Shown: positions 22,121 through 34,600 of the stretch, in pieces
How the letters are laid out: every line of letters begins with the position of its first letter
Numbering within the stretch: the stretch's first letter is position 1
Assembly: GCF_963576675.1 (NCBI RefSeq)
Contig: NC_088914.1
Location: 79,668,441-79,732,440, forward strand
From: Euphorbia lathyris
Taxonomy: Eukaryota; Streptophyta; Magnoliopsida; Malpighiales; Euphorbiaceae
Direction of reading: 5' to 3'
DNA length: 64,000 nucleotides
Position numbers and translations under genes: made by a program
The notes under the pieces: model-generated
Told to the model about the DNA's origin: nothing
Database searches by the model: none
Seen by the model: the letters and a program-made list of their open reading frames with translations, nothing else

Positions 22121-25100
22121 TGTTGGAGTATGTCCTAGTCCCAAGACATTATATCTAGAACAATACCCTTAATTATAAGACAATAATTTGTTCTATTAAT
22201 TCTCTTGTGCGAACTAACTTAATAGAGTATTCTTGATTATTAATATGCTCACATTTCACTAGTTGAGGACATGGAAAAATGAAACTGTAAGGCAATAAGA
22301 TAGTAATATAGATATCATTGGTATGTTGTCATCATGGGAAAGATAATGAACTAAAGACTAGTATGTACCTTGGTTGTGATGGTGTTTCATCAGTTACAGA
22401 CATTGGATATCAGACCAAAGGCATAAGGGTTTATGAAACAGTAAGCTCTGGACGATCCTCTATGAGAATACCATATAGTAATAACGTCATAGATGGTTCT
22501 CATTTGTTGTTCATAAATGAGTTCCTAGACCCAAAATCACTATGGGGCCTAGATGGAAACAACATGCTTTTACTATCGCCTAGCGGGCTAGTAAATTAGT
22601 TTTCAAATATAAGTTAATGAGGTATGTTCGGAATCATGCTGAGGAACCGTGAATGAAGTGAGGGGATTGTTACTCTCCTACTGGAGAGCGGATATCACCA
22701 GTCACTTGATTAGTGAATCTGAAAAACGTGTGGCCACACCCGAATGAAGCAATTAGATATTGCTTATTCGAACTTATCAGTTTACTAAGAGATCAAGAAA
22801 CGTCTAAGCATCAGATGAGGGTGATATTACCATGCCTTATGTTGGACGGGATATCGCACATCAAAGGATCATTTGAGATTACGAGATAACTATCTAAGTT
22901 GAAAAGTCATAATGGCTTGCTAGAGTCCATTTATGACTTGTGAGACGAAACTCAGTTTCAATCAAACTGCCAATATTAAATAGACCTGTATGATCCTATG
23001 CTCAAAAGAGACCGAGAATCAATGTATGTGGGTCTAAGTGAACAAGTGATTTCAATGGGATTGGAATCAGGTTCAATCTAAACTCAATTGACAAATAAAC
23101 AGAGAAAATTTCTCTAATTAGAAATTACGTTGTAATAATTAGAATGTGATATATATATATATATATATATGGGTGAGATCCAGTGTGACAAGGGGTTAGG
23201 GTGTGACAATGAGCTTATTGTGTGACATAACAAAACTACGTAGTTTTGATGATAATTAAAAAGGGAATGTGGCAAATTTGTAAATAAAATGAAAGAGATG
23301 ATAGGGAAAATTATTTTATTTCTTTTCTTTAAAATACATTTTCCCGACATCTCTAGCATCGTTTTTCGAAAATTTTTATACTATTAGACTCGTCTAAATT
23401 AGACGGTCATTTTAAGATCCCTGAGGTATAAAAAAATCCGGTGAACGGAATCCGGGTGGACGTTTTCCGGCGAGAAAACAAAGTGCCTAGAAAATTCTCA
23501 AACAAATTCAGAAAATGTAAAACGTTATTCTAAGAAACTTTAATTCTTGGGCCGAAGCGGTATTTTTTACGGTTTAGTCCCAATAAAATATTTTCCTTAA
23601 TTTTATCCATTTTACATGCTTCAACAATTTGTTGGGTCAAAACTGTAAGGAATCTCTCTTTGAGCCAAGAATTAAAGTTTCTTAAAATGATGTTTTAAAT
23701 GTTTTGGAATTTTTTGATAATTTTCTGGACACATTTTTTGTCCTACTTACATTGTTCCAAATCAGTTTACCATTTGTTCCAACATAATACTTATATTGTT
23801 CCAACAGAAAATTGTTTTATTTCTTTTCTTTAAAATACATTTTTCCGACATTTCTAACATCGTTTTTCAAAAAAATTTATACTATTAGACTCGTCTAAAT
23901 TAAACGGCCATTTTAAGATCCCTGAAGTTCAAGTAAAAAAAATTTCGATGAACGGAATCCGGGTGGGCGTTTTCTGACGAGAAAAAATGTGCCCAGAAAA
24001 CTCTCAAAACATTCCAGAAAATGTAAAACATTATTCTAAGAAATTTTAATTCTTGGGTCGAAGTGGGATTTTTTACGGTTTAATCCCAATAAAACTTGTT
24101 CCTTAATTTTATCCATTTTACATGCTTCAACAATTTATTGGGTCAAGACTATAAGGAATCTCGCTTTGAGCCAAGAATTAAAGTTTCTTAAAATGATGTT
24201 TTACATGTTTTAGAATTTTTTGATAATTTTCTGGGAACGTTTTTTTGTCCTACTTACATTGTTCCAAATCAGTGTACCATTTGTTCCAACATAATAATTA
24301 TATTGTTCCAACAGAAAAATGTTTTATTTTTTTTCTTTAAAATATATTTTTCCGATATTTCTAACCTCGTTTTTCGAAAAAAATTATACTATTAGACTCG
24401 TCTAAATTAGACGGTCATTTTAAGATCCATGAAGCTCAAGTAATAAAAGTTCCGGTGAACGAAATTCGGGTGGACGTTTTCTGGTGAGAAAAAAGGTGCC
24501 TAGAAAATTCTCAAAAACTTCCAGAAAATGTAAAACATTATTCTAAGAAACTTTAATTCTTGGGCCGAAGCGGGATTTCTTACGGTTTTGACCCAATAAA
24601 TTGTTGAAGGATGTAAAATGGATAAAATTAAGGAAAACGTTTTATTAGAACTAAACCGTAAGAAATCCTACTTCGACTCAAGAATTAAAGTTTCTCCAAA
24701 TAATTTTTTAAATTTTCTGGAATTGTTTGAGAATTTTCTGGGCACTTTCGGGTTTTTTTATCGGAAAACATCAATCTAACCGTCGGATTCCGTTGATTTG
24801 GGACTAAACCGTAAGGAATTTCATTTTGAGTCAAGAATTAAAGTTTTTCAGAATGATGTTTTACATTTTCTGAATTTTTTTGAGAATTTTCTGGACATTT
24901 GTTTCTCACAGAAAAACATTTCGCCGGATTCCATTCACCGGAAATTTTTTTACCCGAGCTTCTGGGATCTTAAAATGACCGTCTAATTAAGACGAGTCCA
25001 ACGGTATAAACATTTTTTAAAAACAAGATTGAAAAAGTTGGAAAAATGCATTTTAAAGAAAAAAAAATAAAATCATTTTCTCTTTCCTTTTATTTACAAA

Positions 25101-25191
25101 TTTGCCACCTTCTTTTGGTTAATTACAAAATTGATCCTTGTCACACAATAAGGCTTGTCACACCCTAAGAAATGTGTCACACCTGATCTCA

Positions 25192-25226
<35 letters not shown>

Positions 25227-25655
25227 ACCAATTAAGGTTGGCTTGAGTGACAAATGACCTCAAGTCGGTTAATCTAGATCTCGAGAAAGATTGAGTCTTT
25301 TTACCCTAAGCTAATTCATTAGTAATATCTTCATAACACCAAAAAGAAACATTGTCCCTCTCCTCCTTAGAGAAAGCCCCACCTTCTCTCGGAGTTCAGT
25401 GAAAGTTCATTTCAGTTCAGGATTAGATAGAGGTGTTAGCATACCGGGTGTTCCTAGATCGTGTCTCTGCGTGTATAGTGTAGAGAAGCTTTCCTTTGTA
25501 GCTTTCTATCTCTGTCAACAGAAACGATTCTCTACCTTGGTGCAAGGTAATTATATTTTCTATACTCTTATCCACATGATTGATTTATGGGAAAATGGTT
25601 TTTCAGTATTAAACTTTGTTTTTCACTTATTTAATCGGTTATAGAAAATCTAACA
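22121..25655 (+). mobile_element. Copia-type solo LTR (about 1.5 kb native) interrupted by a fold-back element
   Basis: Starts TGTTGGA and ends TCTAACA, typical copia LTR termini. A perfect 5-bp target duplication ATGAG flanks it (22116-22120 and 25656-25660), which identifies a solo LTR left by recombination between two LTRs. 23171-25193 is a later insertion in a (TA)n tract within it; without that the LTR is about 1.5 kb. The strand is inferred from TG...CA ends only and could be the other. Confidence 0.82.
23171..25193. mobile_element. Fold-back element with tandem ~500-bp units inside a (TA)n tract
   Basis: The left end (gggtgagatccagtgtgaca ... gggtgtgacaa) is mirrored by the right end (ttgtcacaccctaag ... 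ctgatctcatc). Both abut TA runs (23150-23170 and 25194-25221), as in MITEs that target TA microsatellites. Inside, a unit starting tctttaaaatacatttttcc recurs at 23326, 23826 and 24334, so the spacing is 500 and 508 bp. After about 24590 the sequence turns into the reverse complement of the same unit, giving an arm that can pair with the left units. There is no coding frame. Confidence 0.8.
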
Positions 25656-25660
25656 ATGAG

Positions 25661-26130
25661 TATGAAGGGGAATGCCACATTGCTAAATTGTGAGACTAAT
25701 AGCTCCTTAAATATGTCAGACAATCCTTATCCTTAAAGGTATCTAAATTTTAGAGTGAGTTGTACCTTTAAAGTATGTTTATATTGATTATGGATGTTTG
25801 GGATCCGTACAAGCAGACTTCACTCAAAGGGTCAAATATATGTTAACTATGGTTGATGATTACACACGAATGACTTGGACTTTTCTATTTAGTACTAAAG
25901 ATCAAGTTCCATTATTGATGCAAGGAATTTTTTCAATTGGTCAAAACTCAATTTAATGTTGTAATTCACAAGGTTGGAACAACAATGGCATATGCTTCAA
26001 AGGGCAGAAAATACAGTAAGTACTTGAACATATGGGATCATACACCAAGTCCCATGCATCCACACACACCAACAAAATGTAGTGGTGGAGAGAAACCACA
26101 AATTCTTGGCTTAGACAGCTAGAGCTTTAC
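25661..26130 (+). pseudogene. Copia integrase remnant
   Basis: About 25775-26000 translates in mixed frames to an integrase core fragment (MLTMVDDYTRMTWTFLFS, then KDQVPLLMQ), matching the VDDYSRxTWxYLL motif of Ty1/copia integrase. There are indels and stops. The solo LTR lies directly upstream but carries its own target duplication, so it probably landed beside or inside this older copia remnant. Confidence 0.65.
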
Positions 26131-26396
26131 TTTTTCAATCTGGACAATCAAACAAGTTCTGGGGGAGGTAATGCTTCATGTTTTTGGGGAAGTTTAGATA
26201 TGAAATATTTTTAAGCAATATCAATTTTCAATAATATAAGGGCAAAATTTGTATTGATTAAAAAGATTACTGATAAATTTATACTATTTCATACGTTAGA
26301 ATCAAATCTTGGTGCCCGATTGTGAATGTGATCCACATAGTTCAAGTCGTCTTCTTGCTTTCTCAAGTGGAAGTAATTTCGGGAATAAAAAAAAAA

Positions 26397-26923
26397 GGCT
26401 TAATAGGTACCCAACCCCCCTAAACTTGTAACTTTTTTTCACCTGGCCCCCTCAATTTAGGGGACAACCTCTCAACCCCCTTAACTCTCCAAAAACATCA
26501 CATACAACCCCTTACACCCCTATGTTCGGTCAAAATATTGACCCGTTTAGAAAAAGCGTTTGACTGTTGACCACACCAATGCCACGTGTCACTTTTTTAT
26601 TAAATTTTTCCAAAGTGATTTCACCTCGACGACCACTACCGCCAACCTCAGCACCTCGATAAGTCTGCGACGACAAACAGCGACAACACCTCGCATACAA
26701 TAATCACTTGGAAAAATTTAATAAAAAAATGACATGTGGCATTGGTGTGATCAACGGTCAAGCATGTTTTCCATACATGTCAATATTTTGACCGAACATA
26801 GGGGTGTAAGGGATTGTATGTGATGTTTTTGGAAAGTTGAAGGGGTTGAGAGATTGTCCCCTAAGTTGAGGGGGCAAAGTGAAAAAAGGTTACAAGTTTA
26901 GGAAGTTGGGTGTCTATTAAGCC
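26397..26923. mobile_element. Long inverted-repeat MITE (~527 bp)
   Basis: The left end GGCTTAATAGGTACCCAACC is mirrored by GGTTGGGTGTCTATTAAGCC-like sequence at the right (with one-base differences). The arms pair for about 230 bp, including a TGTTCGGTCAAAATATTGAC/GTCAATATTTTGACCGAACA match, around a short GC-richer centre. Flanks are A-rich (possible 9-bp duplication, not clear). Confidence 0.75.
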
Positions 26924-27164
26924 TAAAAAAACAAATACTCGAAGAGTCAATGGCAAAAATATGTCAGAAGTTATTAAAAAGAAATGGACTAAATATCAGT
27001 GTCGGATAATCTCGTTCAAATTTCATTACCGATGTCAAATCGGTTACAAAATTTTATTATTCGCACATAGCAACAAAGTTTTCAATGCAAAAATCTGAAC
27101 ATGGAAGTAAGAATTATTTTTCATGTTGGTTTGTTTATAGCAACACAAATAAATAGCAACGAAA

Positions 27165-27977
27165 TTAGAAGTACTTGTTGCCAATATCAACAAGGCAAGA
27201 ACAGAGGTCATTCGGTTTGGAGAACATGAGCATGTGATCAGAATCAGGAATAGACTTAACCTCATCCGTCGGATTGTTTTCAATCATCCAACGTTGCAGA
27301 TCTTCCGTGATGATCTTATCTTGGCCACACACTATGTAAATTCGAGGAACAGTTCCATATTTCTCTTTGGTAACCTCAACTGTATTCTCTTTAGAAAGTA
27401 CATCTCCATGGATAGGTCTCAGTAACAGTGTAGCCAGAATTAAATCCTACCATCAATTCAAACGGACAATATCAGATGTATACTATAAAATTAGCTGACA
27501 TGGCATGGAACGTTTTAGGACTCAACGGTGTCATCTCAATTATAAATCGGTCAAAACAGTAATTAAGGGCATCGGATATCCAAAATTAATAAGTTTAGGT
27601 ATGTGATAGGTTTAAGTATAAGTTTCCAGCGAAAAATGACAAATTTAGATATATAGCTATTTAATAATCCAAAAATAAATAAAAACTAAATACATCAAGA
27701 GCTCTTAAACTTGGCTCCAAAAGTCGATTGATGGCTCGAAAAATCGATTGATCCCTGAAATTTTGGAGTTGTCTAATACTTAAAAGACTTATTGATCTCT
27801 TAAATTCACATAAAATAACCTATAGGTCCCTTGAACTTGGTTAAAATGATAGGCGCTTCAACTTGCCGAAATCTTCTCTTACGTAGCTATGGTACAAGAG
27901 GGGATTAAATTATGTCTCGTTAAGCAAGTTCAATGAACTAATGAGACATCCACGGTCAATTGATTTTTTGAGCTAAA

Positions 27978-28019
<42 letters not shown>

Positions 28020-31000
28020 CCTTCATATATTTAGCCAAAATGAAATGAAAAGAGTTTTTTTTTTTTTTTGAGAAAAAAAATGAAAAGAAGTTGATATATA
28101 TGAAGCTTTTCGTGTGTATATTTAAAAAAAAAATCACATATCTATTATATTTTGAAAATATCATATTTATCTTTGAATTTGTTTAAATTGATCTATTAAT
28201 TCTGTGAAAGTCACATATCATCTTCTTGCATTTGCTTACAATGATCTACTAAAACATCTCCAGGAGACTTTTAGTACGTTCTCTAAAAATAATATAAATA
28301 ATTCACTCTTAGTGATTTAAGAATGACTAAGATATATCATCTCCAACAATACTCTTATATTCACTCCTTATTTATTATTTTATTATTTTATTATTAAAAT
28401 TATTAATTATTGTTCTATCTACCAATAGTTAAATGAAAGAGACTCCTACATAGTAAATTATTAATAAAAAAACTGAACAAAGAGTCACTAAGAGGTGGAG
28501 AGAGACTCTTAATTAATAAAGAGGATAGAGAGACTCTTAGTGATTTGAGGAGCCACTAAGAGGCTGTTGGAGCTCATTTTTAATTCTGTCTCCTTAAATT
28601 TTAACTTAAGAGCCAAAATAAGAGATTGTTGGAGATGCTCTTAGTCTCCTAAACTTTTGTGTACACATTTCAACTTGTCCAAAATCTTTACTTGCTCCAC
28701 CATGTGGATTTAAAGAAACAAACTAATAAATCACTTTAAATAAATTCAAAGCTAAATAAAACGACGCAGCGACAGTTGACTTTTGTGAACAATGTATTAA
28801 GATGTTGATATAGACAAATAAGGATGTTATACCTCAGATGGCGAAAGCTGATACAAGAGAGCTGACAAAAAGTCAGTCTGAAACAGTAGAGAAGTTGGAG
28901 GGTTGTTAGGCCCGTTTCCAAACCTATATTGCGATTCCACTCCCGCAATCATTTGTTTATTGAACTGAATATAATATTTAACAAAGAAATATCAGTAATC
29001 CATGCGAATCGCATATTAATTTAAAGAAAGGCCACGACAAAAATCTCTCATTACAAAAGTTAAATTTTGGCTTTTGTCACATTAGTCCTTGTATTTAAAT
29101 GTTAAACTATTACTATACTTCATTATAATTGTCGAATACCATCCTGGACTTCATTATAATTCCGATTTTATTGGATTGAGAGTCTCGTCTTTTATTTAAT
29201 ACAGGGTTAAGGTGTAAAAATACCCCTAACGTTTTGGGTCAGAAGCAATTTTATACTTAACGTCTAAAATGGTGCAATTTTACCCCTAACATTAAAAGCT
29301 AGAAGCAATTTTACCCCATAAATTGGGTCAATTTCATAAAACACAGATATTTTTATTTCTTATTTTGCACCAATTGTATAACAATTCGTTTAAAAAAAAG
29401 ATTTCATATTTTTTATAATCTACTAATAGAATTGGAGATTAATATTTATAAATTCGGTGAATTTTTTGAATTTTTTTATCTAATTCGTACAAAAAGACAG
29501 TATATTTTTTTTATTTTTTTATTTTTTTTCACATCCCAACATATGCTTGTGATTTATTACTGATAAAATGACGCAAATGTGAAGTGTAAATGACAAAATC
29601 ATGACCGAGAAGACAGTTTGATGAATTATTTTTCAAATTGAACTAATTTATCAACGTTAGGGATAAAATTGCTCATGGCTTCCAACGTTAGGGGTAAAAT
29701 TGCTCCGGACCCAAAACGTTATTGCACCTTAACCCTTTAATATATTACATCCTTTATCATTTATTTATTTTGTCACCTCAAATTACTTAGGGATCTCACA
29801 TCTAAAATTAAAAGAATATTATTTGTGCTTAAAATTATTTTTAACAAATCCAAATAAAGTTTATACGGTGTATACTTTTTGAATTATTAAAAATACATTT
29901 CGAACATGAAAAGAATAACAGTATACTAATCGTGTTTTATATTCAAAATGAAACTCATAATTAAGTCTTTGAACTTTGAACTTTTATGATTTTAAAGATT
30001 AAACCCACGGTCATTTATTTCTACAGATTAAACCTTTAAATTTTAATAATTTTAAAGATTAAACCATTGATTATTAATTTTCACACGTTTGAGTCTCTCA
30101 ATAACAGCTTTGTTATTCTTAGTGCATTTAAAATTTATTAATCACGGACTTCCTTAAAATCTTAAAAAATATTTTCCAATAATACTTCTCATATTCACTC
30201 ATTTATTATTAAAATTATTATATTTACCAATAGTGAAATGAGAAAGTACTCAAAAATAAATTATTAATAAAAAAAATGAAATAATGAGAAAATTATGAGT
30301 ATAGACAAGATGAAGAGACTTTAAGTGATTTGATGAGTTATTAGAGTTGATTTTCAACTCTCCCTCTCCTATAAGTTTAAGAGCCAAAGAAAAAGGTTGT
30401 TGGAAATGCTCTTAGAACATCTCCAACGGCCTCTTAATTTGGCTCTTAAATTAAAATTTGAGAATAGAGAGTTAAAAATCATACATTTAGTGACTCATCA
30501 AATCACTAAAGTCTTTTCACCTCTTAGTGCTCCTTAATTCATTTTTTATTAATAATTTATTATTGAGGAATTTATCTCCTCTCACTGTTTGTAAATATGC
30601 AATAATTAATAATTTTAATGATAAAATAATAAATAAGGAGTGAATATAAAAAAATATTGTTGGAGATGATATGTCTTAGTCACTCTTAAATCACTAAGAG
30701 TCAATTATTTATATTATTTCTTGGAGATGCACTTAATCCTTAAAATCTTAAAAGTTCATAATATATGATATTATTTACTTAATCATCTTATTGTTTTTAA
30801 ATTATAATAAATAATTAATTTTTTATTTTTAATATATATATGTCCAACAATTAACAAAATTGAAATGAAAAATAAAATATCAATGAAGATGACTTTGTGT
30901 TTCTATACTTTAAACAATTGAATTAATTAAATGTCGAATGCCACTTCCAAACTCATACATGTAAAACATGACTAATAACAAAATATATCACTAAAATTGG

Positions 31001-32116
31001 TTATATCAACCGACACCACATAGACACCACATAAAAGTATCTTAAGTTAGCTTACCTATGCTCATTTTTATTATTATTATTATTATTACGCCTAATTTAT
31101 CACCAGCTTCTTGAACTTGTCCAAAATAGTATATTGGCTCCTTGAACTTTGTAAGTGTTTCACTAGCTTCCTAAACTTACTTATTTCGTATCACTTGCTC
31201 CCTAAACTAAACCTGTCCATAAAAGTATATGAGATTCCTGAACTTTGCGAGTGTCTCACCAACTCCCCAAACTTGCTTATTCTCTAACAACTAAATACAA
31301 AAACCATAATACTAACTCTCGATCCTTATCCATTCAATCTCTCAAACCTGCAACACTAACTCTTATGATGGGTTGAAAGGTAGGAGAAGCGAAAAAATTA
31401 CCTATCGAAAAGATGAAGACGTATTTTTAGAATTTAGATTTAATAAGTTTTTGTATTTAGTTGTTACAGAATAGACAAGTTTAGGGAGTTGGTGGGACAC
31501 TTGCAAAGTTCAGGAAGCTAATCTACTTTCATGGAAAAGTTTAGGGAGCTAGCGATACGAAATAAGCAAGTTTAGGGAGCTGGTAAGACACAAGTTGAGG
31601 GAGCTGGTAATGTATTAGGCCTTATTATTATAAGCAAAACTCATATTTAAGCCCCTATATTTCATTATTTGTAGTAACAAGGAGATTAATGTGAAAGAAT
31701 GGAAAAATGAGAGGCTGAACCCACTAAAATGAAACCGAGTACGTACGTACCTCTTCCTGTATGGTGGCATAACTGAGGTGAGGGCCAGGCATAAAAGCTG
31801 TTGCAAAGACTGCAGCTGAAATTTTGTGAGGAAACCTCTCCATTGCAGCAGATATGCATAATCCACCCATACTGTGTCCTACTAGAATCACCTTCTCATC
31901 CTCCGGTGACAATGACATCATAAATTCCATCAACGGCTCAAAATAATCAGAAAAGGAATGGATATCATTAACCTGTTTTGGATTAACTCCGGAAGCACCC
32001 ATGTCCAAACAACTAACTCTGTTTCCGCCAGATTTCAGCAGAGCTGCAACTTTGTACCAACACCATGCTCCATGACAGGCTCCATGTACCAACACATAAT
32101 GTCTTTGCTTCTCCAT
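27165..32116 (-). CDS. Methylesterase-like alpha/beta hydrolase 3, 259 aa, 3 exons
   Basis: Exons: 32116-31751, 28964-28833, 27446-27165, all phase 0 with GT/AG sites. It is the same family as the two upstream copies but more distant and with a complete canonical triad: Ser82 in GHSMGG, Asp209 in CGQDK, His237 in SDHM, at almost the same positions as in SABP2 (Ser81, Asp210, His238 in the known enzyme). It has no transit-like extension, so it is probably cytosolic. Introns are large (28965-31750 and 27447-28832) and hold several MITEs. The substrate cannot be told from sequence. The spacing of the three genes on one strand fits tandem duplication followed by transposon expansion. Confidence 0.88.
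27973..28020. repeat. Poly(A) tract (about 36 bp)
   Basis: An uninterrupted A run at about 27983-28018 within intron 2 of methylesterase 3, with a T run 30 bp further on. It may be the tail of an eroded retroposon, but no body is recognisable. Confidence 0.6.
28249..28645. mobile_element. hAT-like MITE of the AGCATCTCCAACA type, copy 1
   Basis: Starts AACATCTCCAGGAGACTTTTAG and ends TGTTGGAGATGCTCTTAGTC, with inner arms that share ACTCTTAGTGATTT. There is no frame. It lies in intron 2 of methylesterase 3. Two relatives lie at 30150-30412 and 30415-30735. Confidence 0.65.
29204..29735. mobile_element. MULE-type MITE, GGGTTAAGG family, copy c (532 bp)
   Basis: Ends GGGTTAAGGTG and CACCTTAACCC. 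The flanking 9-mers TTTAATACA (29195-29203) and TTTAATATA (29736-29744) match at eight of nine. It sits in intron 1 of methylesterase 3. Its right arm has lost part of the AACGTTAGGGGTATTTTT block, so the arms are unequal. Confidence 0.85.
30150..30735. mobile_element. Two adjacent hAT-like MITE copies (AGCATCTCCAACA type)
   Basis: 30150-30412 ends in TTGTTGGAAATGCTCTTAG. 30415-30735 begins GAACATCTCCAACGGCCTC and ends TTGGAGATGCACTTA. Both share the core with the copy at 28249-28645 (AAATTATTAATAAAAAA, AGTGATTTGA). The second is complete. The first has lost its left end. Both lie in intron 1 of methylesterase 3. Confidence 0.6.
31089..31621. mobile_element. Long inverted-repeat MITE (~533 bp) in methylesterase 3 intron 1
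   Basis: CGCCTAATTTATCACCAGCT at the left mirrors AGCTGGTAATGTATTAGGCC at the right. The arms pair for over 150 bp. The 9-mer TTATTATTA flanks both ends, but it lies in a TTA microsatellite, so the duplication is ambiguous. Confidence 0.7.
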
Positions 32117-33990
32117 TTTCTCCTCTGCTCTTCTTTCTGTTCAATCTTTCTATTTTAACATGTAAGAAGGTGATGTTATCCATGCCCATGTAGGTCCACT
32201 AAACAAAAGTGTCACATCATACAATTTGAAGAAGAAAGGATAACGTATAAATAATTTATAGCCTTATAGTTATGGTTATTTGACGTACAAAATAGGGATT
32301 AAATTTAACGTTTACCAGACAGTGCAATTCAATACTCGGCGTGCAATTCAATACTCGGCTCGTTAATGAAAAATGAGTTTTTTTTATTAAGAGAATGTGC
32401 AATTTCAAGGCTTGATGAATGCCAAAACCCTAAATGATGTAGGGTAGCCAAAACATAAAATTGCACAAAAGTTAAACTTAAAATTACATTGTTTTGCATA
32501 TAAAGACTAAATTCGCTGTCACAATAACCATGGGGAAGAACTTTGGATTTTTCATACAATCGTCAATTCCCAACTTGATTCGAGAGTTTTCAATTGTTGA
32601 ATCAGTCAAAATAGTATAATGGCCAACTGTTTCCATATATATTAATATTTGTCTTCTAATAAGATTTTTTTCTCCCACAGGAATGGAAATGCAATGATTG
32701 CAACTGATTGGATCCTTTCCTGTTTAAACAAACCAAAAAGACCAGGTTATATACAATCCTTGCCCTACTTTTAATTAACTTTTCATCAAAATTTCAGTTT
32801 TTACTGGCAAATATTAGAGTAAAATATATATATGGCCCCTCAACTTCAGATTTACTTTCTTTATCAGCCCTGAACTTCAAAACCGAACCTAAAAGTCCCT
32901 GTACTTTGCATTTATTAACATTAAAGTCCCTTAACTTTTTAACACTCCATTAGCAAATAACTCTTCATTGTAAAGCTGGAAATAATATTCTAAGCAACTT
33001 TAATCTTAAACTTTTTGGTTTTTTGGTCTTGAGATAATTTAAATGTGTTATTTGGTTAGGAGAAAGTGGTGGGTTTAGAGATAGAAAGCTCTGCAAATTT
33101 TGATTTGGAGAATGAAAACGGTGATTTCATGGAAAATGTGTCTTTAAGCAACTTTAATTCTTAGACTTTTTCATTTTGGGGTCATCAACGGTCATTTTGA
33201 GTTCACAATGGACTTTTATGTTAATAAAGACAAACTTCATATCCAGCTTTAAAATCCAGGGTCATACTAAAGAACAATACAATACCAACAAATCTTATCA
33301 TCTCAATTCTCTTGTCTACCAATATTAATAAAAAATTTATTTCTCTCAACAAGATATATTAGTGATCCTCCAAATCTACAGTAGTCACATCTACAAATAA
33401 TTCTTGTCCATTGTGCATAAATTTTAGACCCGGTCAAGTTCCTATCAGTAATTTTGGATGACCCTAAAGTAATTTATGTTATAGTTTTCTTATCACCACC
33501 CTCAGCCATTTAAATTAGACCTAAAGAACAATACCGACATATTTGACCAACTGATGAACAATAGATAAAAATCAAGGAGGAAAGGGGAAGCCAACCTCAA
33601 ATAAAATAGATCTTAAGACAATTAAGTCAAAGATAGTCATAAAGAACATTGCCAAACAAGAAATTGCAAGTTTGAAAAGAGAATGATAAGGCACTGACCG
33701 AATATGAAGACAGATATGGAGGAGACAAAACCAGAGAAAGAAACCACTTCGACAGATGGCAGCTCATGCTGGCACATGGAAATGACGTCTGAAATTGTGG
33801 CCACACGTGTGAGTCACGAACTAGGAATCCGGCCAGTGACCGGATTTCGCACCCTCAGAACCCTTTGAGGGAGGAGGTGACACAATATAGAGTTCCAAAA
33901 TATATCCCCACAAACAGAAACCCATAAAAGACTGCCTCTCTAAGGCGAAAACGGAGAGAAAAAAAAAAGACAGAAATTTAGAAACTAGAC
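32117..33990. other. Intergenic between methylesterase 3 and the Lines homologue
   Basis: Contains the methylesterase 3 promoter side, with a near-perfect 20-bp tandem duplication (gtgcaattcaatactcggc, 32322-32358). 32820-33260 is a repeat whose two ends share the phrase ctttaagcaactttaat/attctaagcaactttaatct. No coding frame is supported. Confidence 0.4.
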
Positions 33991-34400
33991 TGCGCTCTGA
34001 TATCATGTACTGACAAAGAAACAGACAAAATAATGTGTGTATAATTCATAAAGAGGCTGATCAATTTATTATACAGGTTTTGAATCCTAAGAAAGGAAAT
34101 AGAATAAATGCCAATTCTTATAATTTCTCCACTAGTTCCATTTAGAAGAAAGGTAACACTGCATAGATTGAGCACTAGTCCCATTTCAAATAACTTGTAT
34201 AAGCATATTATTTCATGAGGTGACTTGTTTCTGAAACAACTAAATCATCTAATAGGAGATATATTACCCAAATTACAGTCACGTTATTTCATGAGGTGAC
34301 TCTTTTATGCTCAAGCCTTAATTGATTCGTCAAATAATTTTTATATTTCAATCCTATCCCACAAAAATCTGATTTAAGAACTTGGGATAACAGGAGGTGC
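33991..34400 (-). repeat. Possible copia LTR fragment with primer-binding-site motif
   Basis: At about 33989-34012 the minus strand reads TGTCAGTACATGATATCAGAGCGC, in which TGATATCAGAGC is one change from the TGGTATCAGAGC initiator-Met primer-binding site of copia elements. The preceding minus-strand sequence (right of it on the plus strand) has the look of a short copia LTR. The outer boundary is not visible and no coding part follows. Confidence 0.35.
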
Positions 34401-34600
34401 TTACGTGCTATTCTCTGCCCATTTCTGCCCCATCAAACTCCGAAAAATTGTTTGATTCGATGCCATTAATGTCTCCAGAATGCTGACAGATGATCGGGAA
34501 ATATAATTGCAGCAGCCATCCGAACTCAAAACAAGATGAAAATACCAAAGCAACCCAAGTTCCTAAGTAGTTTCTCCAGTCGAGGAAATGCAATGATTGT

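Noticed and set aside
22318..22599. 93-codon frame on the plus strand
   Set aside because: It lies within the copia LTR and matches no known protein. LTR sequence is not expected to code.
12673..32116. Methylesterases could be hydroxynitrile lyases
   Set aside because: The lyases have a Lys after the catalytic His region (GGDHK type). All three copies have SDHM, which fits esterases.
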